DNA from: an uncultured bacterium
GTDB lineage: Bacteria > Bacillota > Clostridia > TANB77 > CAG-508
Assembly (NCBI GenBank): GCA_905214245.1
Contig: CAJMLO010000005.1
Location: 1-35,915, forward strand
Length of the DNA stretch: 35,915 nucleotides
Direction: 5' to 3'
Below are positions 1 through 8,471 of the stretch, piece after piece. Each line of letters opens with the position of its first letter. Position 1 is the first letter of the stretch. The notes under the pieces are model-generated. The model was not told the DNA's origin. It did no database searches and saw only the letters and a list, made by a program, of their open reading frames with translations. Made by a program: the position numbers and the translations under genes.

Positions 1-76
1 AAACAATAAAATATATAATTTCTATTTGAATAAAGTTGAGAAAGAGTCATGTTAATGATAGCGATAAATTACAATT

Positions 77-99
77 TTGACAAACGATAACAATGTTAT
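77..99 (+). promoter_or_regulatory. Possible operator upstream of the ZIP transporter
   Basis: A TTGACA hexamer (77-82) is followed by the inverted repeat ATAAC-AAT-GTTAT (87-99). This resembles the A/T-rich palindromes bound by Fur-family metal regulators, which would suit a metal importer gene. No convincing -10 element lies at the right distance, so this is only a candidate. I see no gene in bases 1-200. Confidence 0.25.
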
Positions 100-212
100 G
101 AAAATAACCTAATTTGATAATCAGGAGTTAATATAAAATATAACAGACTAATAAATTTTGTAACAACACAATACAAGTATACATAAAATATAATTGTAAG
201 GTGGTGAAAAAA

Positions 213-1010
213 TTGTATTGGTTTGAAAATTTATCCCCCGTTATACAAGCAATGATTGCAACAACATTTACATGGGGAATAACAGCACTTGGAGCACTTG
301 TTGTATATTTTTTTAAAGAAGTTAATAAAAAGGTTTTAAATACAATACTTGGTTTTAGTGCTGGAGTAATGCTTGCAGCTTCGTTTTGGTCATTAATAGA
401 ACCAGCAATAGATTTATCGGAAAAACTTGGTTACATAGCGTGGTTACCACCGGCAATAGGCTTTATAGTAGGTGGATTGTTTGTAATACTTTCTGATAGA
501 TTTTTGGATAAGGTTTTAAAAAATAAGAAAGGTATAAAGAGTGCAAATTCGTTAAAAAGAAGTATTCTTTTAGTATCAGCTATAACGATACACAATATAC
601 CAGAAGGAATGTCAATAGGTGTTGCATTTGGTGGAATTGCAGCAGGAGTACCAGGTATGACAGTATTAGGTGCATTAATGCTTGCAATAGGAATAGGAAT
701 ACAAAATTTTCCAGAAGGTGCAGCTGTGTCACTTCCTCTTAGAAGTGAAGGCTTTTCAAGAAACAAGAGTTTTTTAATAGGGCAGGCATCTGCTTTGGTT
801 GAGCCTTTATCTGCAGTAATTGGAGTTATTTTAGTTCTTGCAGTAAGAAGTATAATGCCAATTCTACTTGCATTTTCAGCAGGTGCAATGATAGCAGTTG
901 TAGCAAGGGAACTTTTGCCAGAGTCTGTAAAAGAAAATAAAAATCTTGCTACCATTGGATTAGTATTTGGATTTGTTTTGATGATGGTTTTAGATGTTGC
1001 ACTTGGATAA
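213..1010 (+). CDS. ZIP-family metal transporter (GufA/ZupT-like)
   Basis: Membrane protein predicted to import divalent metal ions such as zinc. It is about 265 residues long with roughly eight hydrophobic segments, the usual size for bacterial ZIP proteins. The two metal-site signatures are present: HNIPEGMSIGVAF in the middle, and QNFPEGAAVS in the next segment, where the first His is replaced by Gln as in the GufA subgroup. A Lys-rich cytoplasmic loop separates the third and fourth segments. I chose the TTG at 213 because the ribosome site AAGGTGGTG (198-206) sits just before it; the GTG at 201 is inside that site. The gene stands alone and ends in a strong terminator. The metal it carries cannot be told from sequence. 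Confidence 0.88.
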   Translation: MYWFENLSPVIQAMIATTFTWGITALGALVVYFFKEVNKKVLNTILGFSAGVMLAASFWSLIEPAIDLSEKLGYIAWLPPAIGFIVGGLFVILSDRFLDKVLKNKKGIKSANSLKRSILLVSAITIHNIPEGMSIGVAFGGIAAGVPGMTVLGALMLAIGIGIQNFPEGAAVSLPLRSEGFSRNKSFLIGQASALVEPLSAVIGVILVLAVRSIMPILLAFSAGAMIAVVARELLPESVKENKNLATIGLVFGFVLMMVLDVALG

Positions 1011-1057
1011 ACAAGCGCTGTTTTGAGGAAATAAACTCAAAAACAGCGTTTGTTTTT
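1009..1057 (+). terminator. Rho-independent terminator after the ZIP gene
   Basis: A long hairpin pairs ACAAGCGCTGTTTTGAG with CTCAAAAACAGCG(T)TTGT across a short loop and is followed by a T-rich run. It begins at the stop codon of the ZIP gene. Confidence 0.85.
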
Positions 1058-1143
1058 GTGAAAGTTTGGTGTTTCATGTAGCATATTTATGAATAAAATG
1101 GTATAATCTAATATATTGATATTGTTAAAAGGAAAATGAGAAT

Positions 1144-4100
1144 ATGTTACAGATTAAAAATGTTTATAAAGAATATAGGACAGGAAATTTAGTGCAAAAA
1201 GCACTTGATAATGTAAGCTTAAATTTAAGAGATAATGAGTTTGTTGCAATTCTTGGACCTAGTGGATCAGGAAAAACAACACTTCTTAATATCATAGGTG
1301 GACTTGATAGGTATGATAAAGGAGATTTGATTATAAATGAAATCTCCACAAAAAAATATAAAGATAGGGATTGGGATTCTTATCGTAATCATACTATTGG
1401 GTTCGTTTTTCAGAGCTATAATTTAATTCCACATCAAACTATTTTATCAAATGTGGAGCTTGCTTTAACTATTTCTGGTGTATCAAAAAAGGATAGAAAG
1501 AAAAGAGCAATTGATGCTTTAAAACAAGTTGGACTTGAAAAACAAATTCATAAGAAGCCTAATCAATTGTCTGGCGGACAAATGCAAAGAGTTGCAATTG
1601 CAAGAGCTCTTGTAAATAATCCTGATATTGTTCTTGCAGATGAGCCAACAGGCGCACTTGATAGTGAAACAAGTATTCAAGTAATGGAACTTTTAAAAGA
1701 GGTTGCCAAAGACAGACTTGTAGTTATGGTAACGCATAATCCAGAGCTTGCTGAAGAATATGCTACTCGTATTGTTAATTTAAAAGATGGTAAAATTATA
1801 TCTGACAGTGATCCATATATTGTGGAAAATAAATCTGCAGAAGCTAAACACAAAAATATGGGCAAAACATCGATGTCATTTTTTACTTCTCTTGCACTTA
1901 GTTTTAATAATTTGAAGACTAAAAAAGGTAGAACTTTTTTAACTTCTTTTGCAGGTTCAATAGGTATTATAGGTATTGCTCTTATTTTATCTCTTTCAAA
2001 TGGTGTTAACACATATATTAAATCTGTTGAAGAGGAAACTTTGTCTGAATACCCTCTTAAAATTAATAAATCTGGAATTGACCTTACTGCAATGCTTTCT
2101 GATAAAACAAAAACAGAGGATAGCAGGGAAAATACAGATGGAATAAATGTTACAAATATGCTTACAAGTATGTTTTCAACAATTGGCTCAAATGATTTGG
2201 TTTCACTTAAAAATTATTTAGAAAGTGATGAGACAGATATAAAAGAATATACAAAGGCGATTGAATATAGCTATAATGTTACTCCAAGAATTTATAGTGC
2301 AGATACAAAAAGCATAAGACAGCTTAATCCAAATACTTCTTTTTCAAGTCTTGGAATTGGTTCAACAACAAGTTCAAATAGTGTTATGTCTAGCATGATG
2401 AGTACAGATGTGTTTTTTGAATTACCACAAGATAGTAAACTTTATGAAAGCCAATATGATGTAAAAGCAGGTAGACTTCCTACAGCATACAATGAATGTG
2501 TGCTTGTACTTACATCTAAAGGAAATATAAGTGATTTTCTAACATATACATTGGGATTAAGAAATTATGATGAACTTGATATGATGATTGAGCAATTTTC
2601 TAAAGAGGAGCAGGTAAATACACCTGATATTTCAGATTCGTATTCTTATGAGGATATGTTAAAAATAAAGTTTAAACTTGTAAATGCAAGTGATTGTTAT
2701 GAATATGATTCTAAATATAAAGTTTGGAACGACAAATCTGACAATGAAAAATATATGAAAAATGTCATAGATAAAGCAGAAGACATAAAAATAGTAGGTG
2801 TTTTGCAACCTAAAGAAGGTGTTTCTGCATATATGCTTCAAACTGGAATTTATTATCCAGTAGAACTTACAACTCATGTGATAGAAAATGCTGAAAATAG
2901 CAAAATTGTAAAAGAACAATTAAAATCACCAAAGGTTGACGTATTTACTGGAAAAAAATTTGGAGAAGATGATGATTCTTCCTCATTTGATATGAATTCT
3001 TTATTTGAGATTGATACAAATGCAATGAAAAAAGCTTTTAAAATTGACCAATCTAAGATAAAGGTTGATACTTCAAGTTTAAATAAGGCTATCAAAAATA
3101 TGACTCTGCCTGAATTCGATTTTAATACAGCTCTTAAGAGTATAAAATTTTCTGTATCAGAAGATGAAAAGAAGGCTCTTGTAAATGACCTAATGGAAGG
3201 ATACAAGGAATATTTAAAAAAGAATAATATTATAGATATTCCAAATGCAGATAAATATTTACAAGATTTTATAAAATCTGATGAAGCAAAAGCAATAATG
3301 ACTAAACATTTAACACAAATTATAAAGTCAAATGATTTAGATACACAGGTTAATAAAATTATGCAAAGTTATATGAATAAGTTTGCAGACCAACTAACAA
3401 AAACAATTCAAAAAGAAATGACAAAAAGTATGAGGCAAATGGCAAGTTCAATTCCAAAAGCAATTAGTATTGATACAAAGGCATTTGCAAGTGCAATTAA
3501 AATAAATATGAATGAAGAGGAATTATCTGAACTTTTTGCATCTTTAATGACTAAAAAACAAAACACATATGACAATAATTTGAAAAAACTTAATTATGCA
3601 AATTTAGATAAACCAGATGGAATTAGTATTTATCCAAAGAATTTTGAATCAAATGAAAAGATTACAGCAATTTTAGAACAGTACAATTCTAAAATGGAAG
3701 CTGAGGGAAATGAAGATAAAGTAATTTCGTATACAGATATGGTTGGAACTCTTATGAATTCAGTTACTATTATTGTAAATGTAATTAGCTATGTTCTTAT
3801 TGCGTTTGTTGCAATATCACTTGTTGTTTCATCTATAATGATTGGAGTTATAACATATATAAGTGTTCTTGAACGTAAGAAAGAAATTGGTATTTTAAGG
3901 GCAATTGGAGCTTCTAAAAGAAATATTTCGCAAGTATTTAATGCTGAAACATTTATGATTGGACTACTTGCTGGAATTATAGGAATAGTTCTTACCGTAC
4001 TTCTTTTAATTCCTATTAATGGCATAATTCATAAACTTGCTCAAGGAGTTAATGTTACTGCATCTCTTCCTGCTATGTCAGGATTAATTCTTATAGTTTT

Positions 4101-4188
4101 AAGTACAGTACTTACTTTAATTGGAGGATTAATCCCTTCTAAAAAAGCTGCTAAAGAAGATCCTGTTCTTGCATTAAGATCAGAATAG
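1144..4188 (+). CDS. Fused ABC transporter ATPase/permease, MacB/FtsX type
   Basis: One 1014-residue chain carries both an ATPase and an FtsX-type permease. The ATPase (about 1-225) has Walker A GPSGSGKT (38-45), signature LSGGQ (142-146), Walker B DIVLADEPTG (161-170) and the switch His at 198, in the LolD/MacB subgroup. The permease has one membrane segment near 266-287, an unusually large outer region of almost 600 residues, then three membrane segments in the last 130 residues. Members of this group act as mechanotransmitters for antimicrobial peptides, lipoproteins or cell-wall enzymes rather than as classical pumps. The outer region is rich in Lys, Asp and Ser and has coiled-coil-like stretches. 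The start has AAAGGAAAATGAG upstream. The gene is monocistronic and its substrate is unknown. Confidence 0.88.
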   Translation: MLQIKNVYKEYRTGNLVQKALDNVSLNLRDNEFVAILGPSGSGKTTLLNIIGGLDRYDKGDLIINEISTKKYKDRDWDSYRNHTIGFVFQSYNLIPHQTILSNVELALTISGVSKKDRKKRAIDALKQVGLEKQIHKKPNQLSGGQMQRVAIARALVNNPDIVLADEPTGALDSETSIQVMELLKEVAKDRLVVMVTHNPELAEEYATRIVNLKDGKIISDSDPYIVENKSAEAKHKNMGKTSMSFFTSLALSFNNLKTKKGRTFLTSFAGSIGIIGIALILSLSNGVNTYIKSVEEETLSEYPLKINKSGIDLTAMLSDKTKTEDSRENTDGINVTNMLTSMFSTIGSNDLVSLKNYLESDETDIKEYTKAIEYSYNVTPRIYSADTKSIRQLNPNTSFSSLGIGSTTSSNSVMSSMMSTDVFFELPQDSKLYESQYDVKAGRLPTAYNECVLVLTSKGNISDFLTYTLGLRNYDELDMMIEQFSKEEQVNTPDISDSYSYEDMLKIKFKLVNASDCYEYDSKYKVWNDKSDNEKYMKNVIDKAEDIKIVGVLQPKEGVSAYMLQTGIYYPVELTTHVIENAENSKIVKEQLKSPKVDVFTGKKFGEDDDSSSFDMNSLFEIDTNAMKKAFKIDQSKIKVDTSSLNKAIKNMTLPEFDFNTALKSIKFSVSEDEKKALVNDLMEGYKEYLKKNNIIDIPNADKYLQDFIKSDEAKAIMTKHLTQIIKSNDLDTQVNKIMQSYMNKFADQLTKTIQKEMTKSMRQMASSIPKAISIDTKAFASAIKINMNEEELSELFASLMTKKQNTYDNNLKKLNYANLDKPDGISIYPKNFESNEKITAILEQYNSKMEAEGNEDKVISYTDMVGTLMNSVTIIVNVISYVLIAFVAISLVVSSIMIGVITYISVLERKKEIGILRAIGASKRNISQVFNAETFMIGLLAGIIGIVLTVLLLIPINGIIHKLAQGVNVTASLPAMSGLILIVLSTVLTLIGGLIPSKKAAKEDPVLALRSE

Positions 4189-4206
4189 ATTAGAATAAAA
4201 TATAGT

Positions 4207-4248
4207 AAAATACATGTTTTATGAAACGTAAAGCATGTATTTTTTTTT
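4207..4248 (+). terminator. Terminator after the ABC transporter
   Basis: AAATACATG pairs with CATGTATTT, and nine T residues follow. It lies 20 bases after the stop codon and directly before repeat copy 1. Confidence 0.75.
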
Positions 4249-4250
4249 AT

Positions 4251-4377
4251 GGGAAATTTCTCATTTCCTAGTATATAAAAATGCTATAATCACTATTGCC
4301 TTTGAGATTTTCTCCTTTTAGTCGAAAACTCAAATCGGCTTTGGACAAAGGGCGACCTAAAGTTGCTTTGTTTCTTT
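4251..4377 (+). ncRNA. Structured intergenic repeat, copy 1 (candidate small RNA)
   Basis: First of three similar copies in this window; the others are at 14740-14861 and, on the other strand, 35208-35320. Order of parts: an A/T-rich inverted repeat (GGAAAT-TTCTC-ATTTCC), an extended -10-like element TGCTATAAT (4282-4290), a hairpin of TTTGAG(A)TTTTC (4301-4312) with GAAAACTCAAA (4324-4334), a conserved single-stranded block, then GCGAC-CTAAA-GTTGC (4352-4366) with a T-rich tail. Copy 2 keeps the main hairpin through a paired T-A to C-G change. This fits a short transcript with its own promoter and terminator, but a mobile non-coding repeat is also possible. I do not recognise the family. Confidence 0.5.
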
Positions 4378-4404
4378 AAAATTTCAAAATTGTACTGACC
4401 TTCC

Positions 4405-4439
4405 AGTCTAAAGACTATGTTAAAAAAATGTGATATAAA
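4405..4439 (+). promoter_or_regulatory. Candidate promoter of the fatty acid operon
   Basis: An extended -10 element, TGATATAAA (4431-4439), lies 35 bases before the first gene. At the usual -35 position there is a small inverted repeat, AGTCT-AA-AGACT (4405-4416), instead of a good TTGACA. I do not see a recognisable FapR or FabT site. Confidence 0.35.
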
Positions 4440-4474
4440 AAATATACAAATTTACAAATGGAAAGGAAAAATGT

Positions 4475-6199
4475 ATGAGCGAAAAATTATATGACATTAT
4501 TGAAATACATAATTTAAAGGATATGCTAAACAAAACAAAAAAAATGTACAAAGATAAAATTGCATATAAAATAAGAAAAAAAGAAAATGACAAAGAGTAT
4601 ATAAATCTTACGCATGGACAAGTAAGAGATATGATAGATAATTTAGGTACAGCACTAATTGATATTGGACTTAAAGATAAAAGAATTGCTGTAATTGGCG
4701 AAAATAGATATGAATGGGAACTTGCATATTTGGCAATTGTTTGCGGTACAGGGGTTGTAGTTCCACTTGATAAATCTTTACCTGAAAATGAACTAGAATC
4801 CTTGATTGAGAGATCAGAAGTTGAAGCCATATTCTGTTCTGAAAAATATGAAGAAGTTTTAACGAAAATTAAATTTAATGAAAGCAATAAACTTAAACAC
4901 ATTATTTCGATGGATAGAACTGTAAGTAAAGATGGTATTTATTCTGAAAAAGAACTTATAAAAAAGGGAAAAATATTATTAGAAAAAGGAAAAAAAGATT
5001 TTATAAATGCTAAAATTGATAGTGAAAAAATGAGCATTATGCTTTTTACATCTGGTACAACGTCTGCTTCAAAAGTTGTTGCATTATCTCATAGAAATAT
5101 TTGCTCAAATTTGATGGATATTGGTAGTATATTAGATATAACATCTGATGACACGCTTTTATCTATACTACCAATACATCATGTGTTTGAGTGTACAGTT
5201 GGCTTTTTGTTTTCTCTATATAAAGGTGCTACAACAGTATTTTGCGATGGACTAAGGCATATTGTAGAAAACTTAAATGAATACAAAGTATCTGTTATGG
5301 CGTGCGTACCTGGAATTTATGAACGTATCTTTATGATGATTAGAAAACAGTTAGAAAAGCAAGGAAAACTGGAGGAAATTTTAGAAAAAGAAGAAAATTT
5401 AAAAAATGCATCAATGAAAGATAAGAAAAAAGCTTTTCAAGATATTCATAATTTACTTGGAGGAAATATAAAATTATTTATTTCTGGTGCAGCAGCTCTT
5501 GACTCTAAAATTGAAGATGGATACAGAAGGCTTGGATTTAATTTAGTGCAAGGATATGGTCTTACAGAAACATCACCTGTTGTAGCTGTTGGAACTAGCA
5601 AAGAATATAGATGTGGATCAATTGGAAAAACAGTACCAAGTGTTGAAGCTAAACTGGTAGATATTAATTTTGAAGGAATTGGAGAGCTTGTTGTAAAAGG
5701 ACCAAATGTTGCAATGGGATATTATAATGATGCAAAGGCAACAAAAGAGGCTTTTAGAGGTGATTGGTTCTATACAGGAGATTTGGCTAAGATAGATGAA
5801 GATGGGTATATTTTTATTTGTGGTAGAAAGAAAAGTGTTATTGTTTTAAAAAATGGAAAAAATATATTTCCTGAGGAAATGGAAAGTTTAGTAAACAAAA
5901 TAGAAGGTGTGAAGGAATCATTTATTTTTGGAAAAAGGCAATCTAGAGATACAGAAAATGTAAAAATAAATGTAAAAATTGTGTTTGATAGAGAAATTGT
6001 GAAAAATGCATATAAGGTTGAAACAGATGATGAAATATATAAGGTTTTATTTGAAAAGATTAAAGAACTTAATAGGCAAATGCCTAAGTATAAGGCGATT
6101 CGTGGTATGATTTTATCTGAAAAGGATTTAATAAAAACAACAACAAACAAAATAAAAAGGCAGGCTAATTTAGATGAAATTGAGAAATTTGAAAACTAA
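4475..6199 (+). CDS. AMP-forming acyl-CoA/acyl-ACP synthetase
   Basis: Member of the adenylate-forming family that activates a fatty acid with ATP and joins it to CoA or ACP. The 574 residues include the ATP-binding loop LFTSGTTSAS (about 190-199; the family usually has Gly-x-Pro-Lys here, so the loop is slightly diverged), GYGLTETSP (about 361-369), YTGDL (about 432) and the hinge region GRKK...KNGKNIFPEEME (about 450-472). No membrane segment is seen. It is the first gene of the fatty acid synthesis operon and its last 26 bases overlap birA, which argues for a job feeding recycled or exogenous fatty acids into the pathway rather than for beta-oxidation. Whether the acceptor is CoA or ACP cannot be decided here. 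Confidence 0.85.
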   Translation: MSEKLYDIIEIHNLKDMLNKTKKMYKDKIAYKIRKKENDKEYINLTHGQVRDMIDNLGTALIDIGLKDKRIAVIGENRYEWELAYLAIVCGTGVVVPLDKSLPENELESLIERSEVEAIFCSEKYEEVLTKIKFNESNKLKHIISMDRTVSKDGIYSEKELIKKGKILLEKGKKDFINAKIDSEKMSIMLFTSGTTSASKVVALSHRNICSNLMDIGSILDITSDDTLLSILPIHHVFECTVGFLFSLYKGATTVFCDGLRHIVENLNEYKVSVMACVPGIYERIFMMIRKQLEKQGKLEEILEKEENLKNASMKDKKKAFQDIHNLLGGNIKLFISGAAALDSKIEDGYRRLGFNLVQGYGLTETSPVVAVGTSKEYRCGSIGKTVPSVEAKLVDINFEGIGELVVKGPNVAMGYYNDAKATKEAFRGDWFYTGDLAKIDEDGYIFICGRKKSVIVLKNGKNIFPEEMESLVNKIEGVKESFIFGKRQSRDTENVKINVKIVFDREIVKNAYKVETDDEIYKVLFEKIKELNRQMPKYKAIRGMILSEKDLIKTTTNKIKRQANLDEIEKFEN

Positions 6200-6752
6200 T
6201 TTTCTTGGTAGAGATTTTTATTTTTATGAAGAAATAGATTCAACACAAAATGAAATTTTTAGAAGAATCAAAAAGGGACAAATAATAAATGGCAGTGTAA
6301 TTATGGCTGACATTCAAACAGCAGGAAAGGGTACACATGGCAGAATTTGGCATACTGACGAAAAAGGTAATATAGCATTTTCTTTTTATATCCAAACAAA
6401 TTGTGAGATTGAAAGGCTTGATGGCCTAACAATAGATACTGCAAAAATTTTGGTAGATATGTTTAGAGAAAAATATAAAATCAATATTCAAATAAAAGTA
6501 CCTAATGATCTTATGATTAATAACAAAAAAATAGGTGGTATTTTAACACAAGGAAAAATAAATGGTAAATATATAAAATATTTGGTTATTGGTATTGGGA
6601 TTAATATAAATAAAAAATATTTTACGAATGATATAAAAGATATTGCGACATCTATAAAAAATGAATTTAAAGTAGATATTGATAGAGAAGAAGTTATAGC
6701 TGAATTTTGCAATATATTTGAAAAAGAAATTAATAGGAGGATTAAAGTTTGA
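6174..6752 (+). CDS. birA: Minimal biotin-[acetyl-CoA carboxylase] ligase
   Basis: Makes biotinyl-AMP and transfers biotin to the carrier Lys of AccB, encoded downstream in the same operon. At 192 residues it contains essentially only the catalytic domain: substrate motif AGKGTHGRIW (about 50-60), KVPND (about 108-112, the biotin and AMP contact), KKIGGIL and the IGIGINI strand. It lacks the N-terminal DNA-binding helix-turn-helix of regulatory BirA proteins and seems to lack the C-terminal SH3-like domain. It should therefore be a plain enzyme, not a biotin repressor. It overlaps the synthetase gene by 26 bases, and its TGA overlaps the TTG start of fabD. Confidence 0.85.
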   Translation: MKLRNLKTNFLGRDFYFYEEIDSTQNEIFRRIKKGQIINGSVIMADIQTAGKGTHGRIWHTDEKGNIAFSFYIQTNCEIERLDGLTIDTAKILVDMFREKYKINIQIKVPNDLMINNKKIGGILTQGKINGKYIKYLVIGIGININKKYFTNDIKDIATSIKNEFKVDIDREEVIAEFCNIFEKEINRRIKV

Positions 6753-7705
6753 AAATAGGTTTTTTATTTTCTGGTCAAGGTTCACAGACAGTAGGTATGG
6801 GAAAAGATTTATATGAAAATTATTTACCTGCTAAAAAAGTGTATGATAGTGTTGAAAAGATAACTGGCATTCCCATAAAATATATATCTTTTATAGGGCC
6901 AGAAGAAGAATTAAATAAAACAAAAAATACTCAACTTGCAGTGTTAACAGAAAGTTTGGCGATAGTTCAAGTTTTAAAGGAAAATAATATAAAAGCAGAT
7001 ATATCAGCAGGATTAAGTCTTGGTGAATATACAGCACTTATAGAAGATGAAGTAATTTCATTTGAAGATGGAGTAAGACTTGTAAAAAAACGTGGAGAAA
7101 TAATGCAAGAATTTACCCCAAAAGGCCAATGGAAAATGGCTGCAATACTTGGACTTGATGATGAAAAGGTTATTGAAGCATGTAAAAAAGTAAAAAACGG
7201 TTTTGTATCTGCTGCAAATTTTAATACTATAGGTCAAGTTGTAATTTCTGGAGATGAAAAAGCAGTTGAACAAGCAAGCATATTTGCAAAAGAATTTGGA
7301 GCAAAGAAGGTCAGTGTTTTAAAGACAGAAGGACCGTTTCATACAGAAAAATTACAAGAATGTTCAAATATGCTTAGAAAAGAACTTGAAAAAATCAAAA
7401 TAAATCATAAAAATAGCCATGTTGTAAAAAATGTTAATGGCGAGATTTATGACAATGATGATAATTTAGTAGATATTTTATCAAATCACATTATAAGTCC
7501 AGTAAAATTTTCAAATTGCTTGACAACAATGTATGAGAATGGAATTGATACATTTATTGAAATAGGACCTAGTAGGACTTTAAGTGGATTTGTTAAAAGG
7601 ATGAAATTTGAAAAACAGATAAAAATTTTTAGTATTAATGATTGCAAAAGTTTAGAAGATGTAATTAATACGATTCGGATAATAAAATCTAATTTAACAA
7701 TATGA
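6749..7705 (+). CDS. fabD: Malonyl-CoA:ACP transacylase
   Basis: Transfers malonate from CoA to ACP to supply the elongation unit. GQGSQ (9-13), the nucleophile Ser90 in GLSLGE and the catalytic His198 in EGPFHT are all present. The start is TTG with AGGAGG 8 bases upstream, overlapping the birA stop. Odd point: codon 310 is CGG (7676-7678), one of only four in-frame CGG codons I find in the window. Read normally, it is Arg and the protein runs 8 more residues to 318. If CGG causes a +1 shift, as inferred for spoIIIAA and spoIIIAH, the next codons are GGA and TAA and the protein ends at 310, close to the usual FabD length. Confidence 0.95.
   Translation: MKIGFLFSGQGSQTVGMGKDLYENYLPAKKVYDSVEKITGIPIKYISFIGPEEELNKTKNTQLAVLTESLAIVQVLKENNIKADISAGLSLGEYTALIEDEVISFEDGVRLVKKRGEIMQEFTPKGQWKMAAILGLDDEKVIEACKKVKNGFVSAANFNTIGQVVISGDEKAVEQASIFAKEFGAKKVSVLKTEGPFHTEKLQECSNMLRKELEKIKINHKNSHVVKNVNGEIYDNDDNLVDILSNHIISPVKFSNCLTTMYENGIDTFIEIGPSRTLSGFVKRMKFEKQIKIFSINDCKSLEDVINTIRIIKSNLTI
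7673..7682 (+). other. In-frame CGG near fabD 3' end; +1 step gives GGA-TAA
   Basis: The sequence is ATT-CGG-ATA-A. Skipping the C gives ATT, GGA, then TAA (7680-7682). The context CGG-A matches the three frame-break sites in the sporulation genes. Whether the ribosome shifts here is inference, since both readings give an acceptable FabD. Confidence 0.4.
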
Positions 7706-7724
7706 TAGGAAGGAAGTAGAGAAA

Positions 7725-8459
7725 ATGAGTAAAGTTGCATTTATAACAGGTGCTACACGTGGAATTGGAAAAAGTATTGCTTTAAAACTTGCAAGTTGTG
7801 GATATGATATTGCTATAAATTATAGAACAGAAAACGATGATTTAACGGAATTGTTAAATGAAATAAAGGGACTTAATGTAAGATGTATAGCAGTTTGCGG
7901 TGATGTTTCTGATTTTGAGGCATGTACCAATATGATAAAACAAATAATTAGTGAATTTGGAAAAATAGATGTTCTTGTAAATAATGCTGGAATTACAAGA
8001 GATATGTTGCTTATGAGAATGAAAGAATCTGATTTTACAGATGTTATTGATGTGAATCTGGTAGGAACATTTAATATTACTAAAAATGTAATTCCATATA
8101 TGATGAAACAAAAAAATGGTAGGATTATAAATATTTCTTCTGTTGTAGGAATAACTGGAAATGCAGGTCAAACAAATTATTCGGCTTCAAAAGCAGGGAT
8201 AATTGGATTTACTAAAAGTCTTGCAAAAGAAGTTGGAAGCAGGAATATTCTTGTAAATGCAGTTGCTCCAGGTTTTATACAAACAGATATGACTAATATT
8301 TTAAAAGACGAGATTAAACAGGAGTTAATTAAAAATATTCCATTGAAAAGATTTGGAAATGCTACAGATGTTGCAAATGTTGTTAAATTTCTGGCATCGG
8401 AAGAGAGTTCATATATAACAGGTCAGGTTATAAACATTGATGGTGGAATGGTTATGTAG
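7725..8459 (+). CDS. fabG: 3-oxoacyl-ACP reductase
   Basis: NADPH-dependent short-chain dehydrogenase that reduces beta-ketoacyl-ACP. The 244 residues carry the cofactor loop TGATRGIG (8-15), NNAG (86-89) and the catalytic Ser139, Tyr152 and Lys156 in the right spacing (YSASK). The C-terminus has the typical GQVINIDGGM. A GGAAGGAAG ribosome site precedes the ATG. It sits between fabD and fabF, 19 bases after the fabD stop and 12 before fabF, as expected for FabG rather than some other dehydrogenase. Confidence 0.95.
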   Translation: MSKVAFITGATRGIGKSIALKLASCGYDIAINYRTENDDLTELLNEIKGLNVRCIAVCGDVSDFEACTNMIKQIISEFGKIDVLVNNAGITRDMLLMRMKESDFTDVIDVNLVGTFNITKNVIPYMMKQKNGRIINISSVVGITGNAGQTNYSASKAGIIGFTKSLAKEVGSRNILVNAVAPGFIQTDMTNILKDEIKQELIKNIPLKRFGNATDVANVVKFLASEESSYITGQVINIDGGMVM

Positions 8460-8471
8460 GAGGAATTAAAA

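Noticed and set aside
431..955. Long minus-strand reading frame opposite the ZIP gene, and many similar minus-strand frames throughout
   Set aside because: They mirror well-supported + strand genes, lack ribosome sites and have Ser/Phe/Ile-rich compositions typical of antisense shadow frames.
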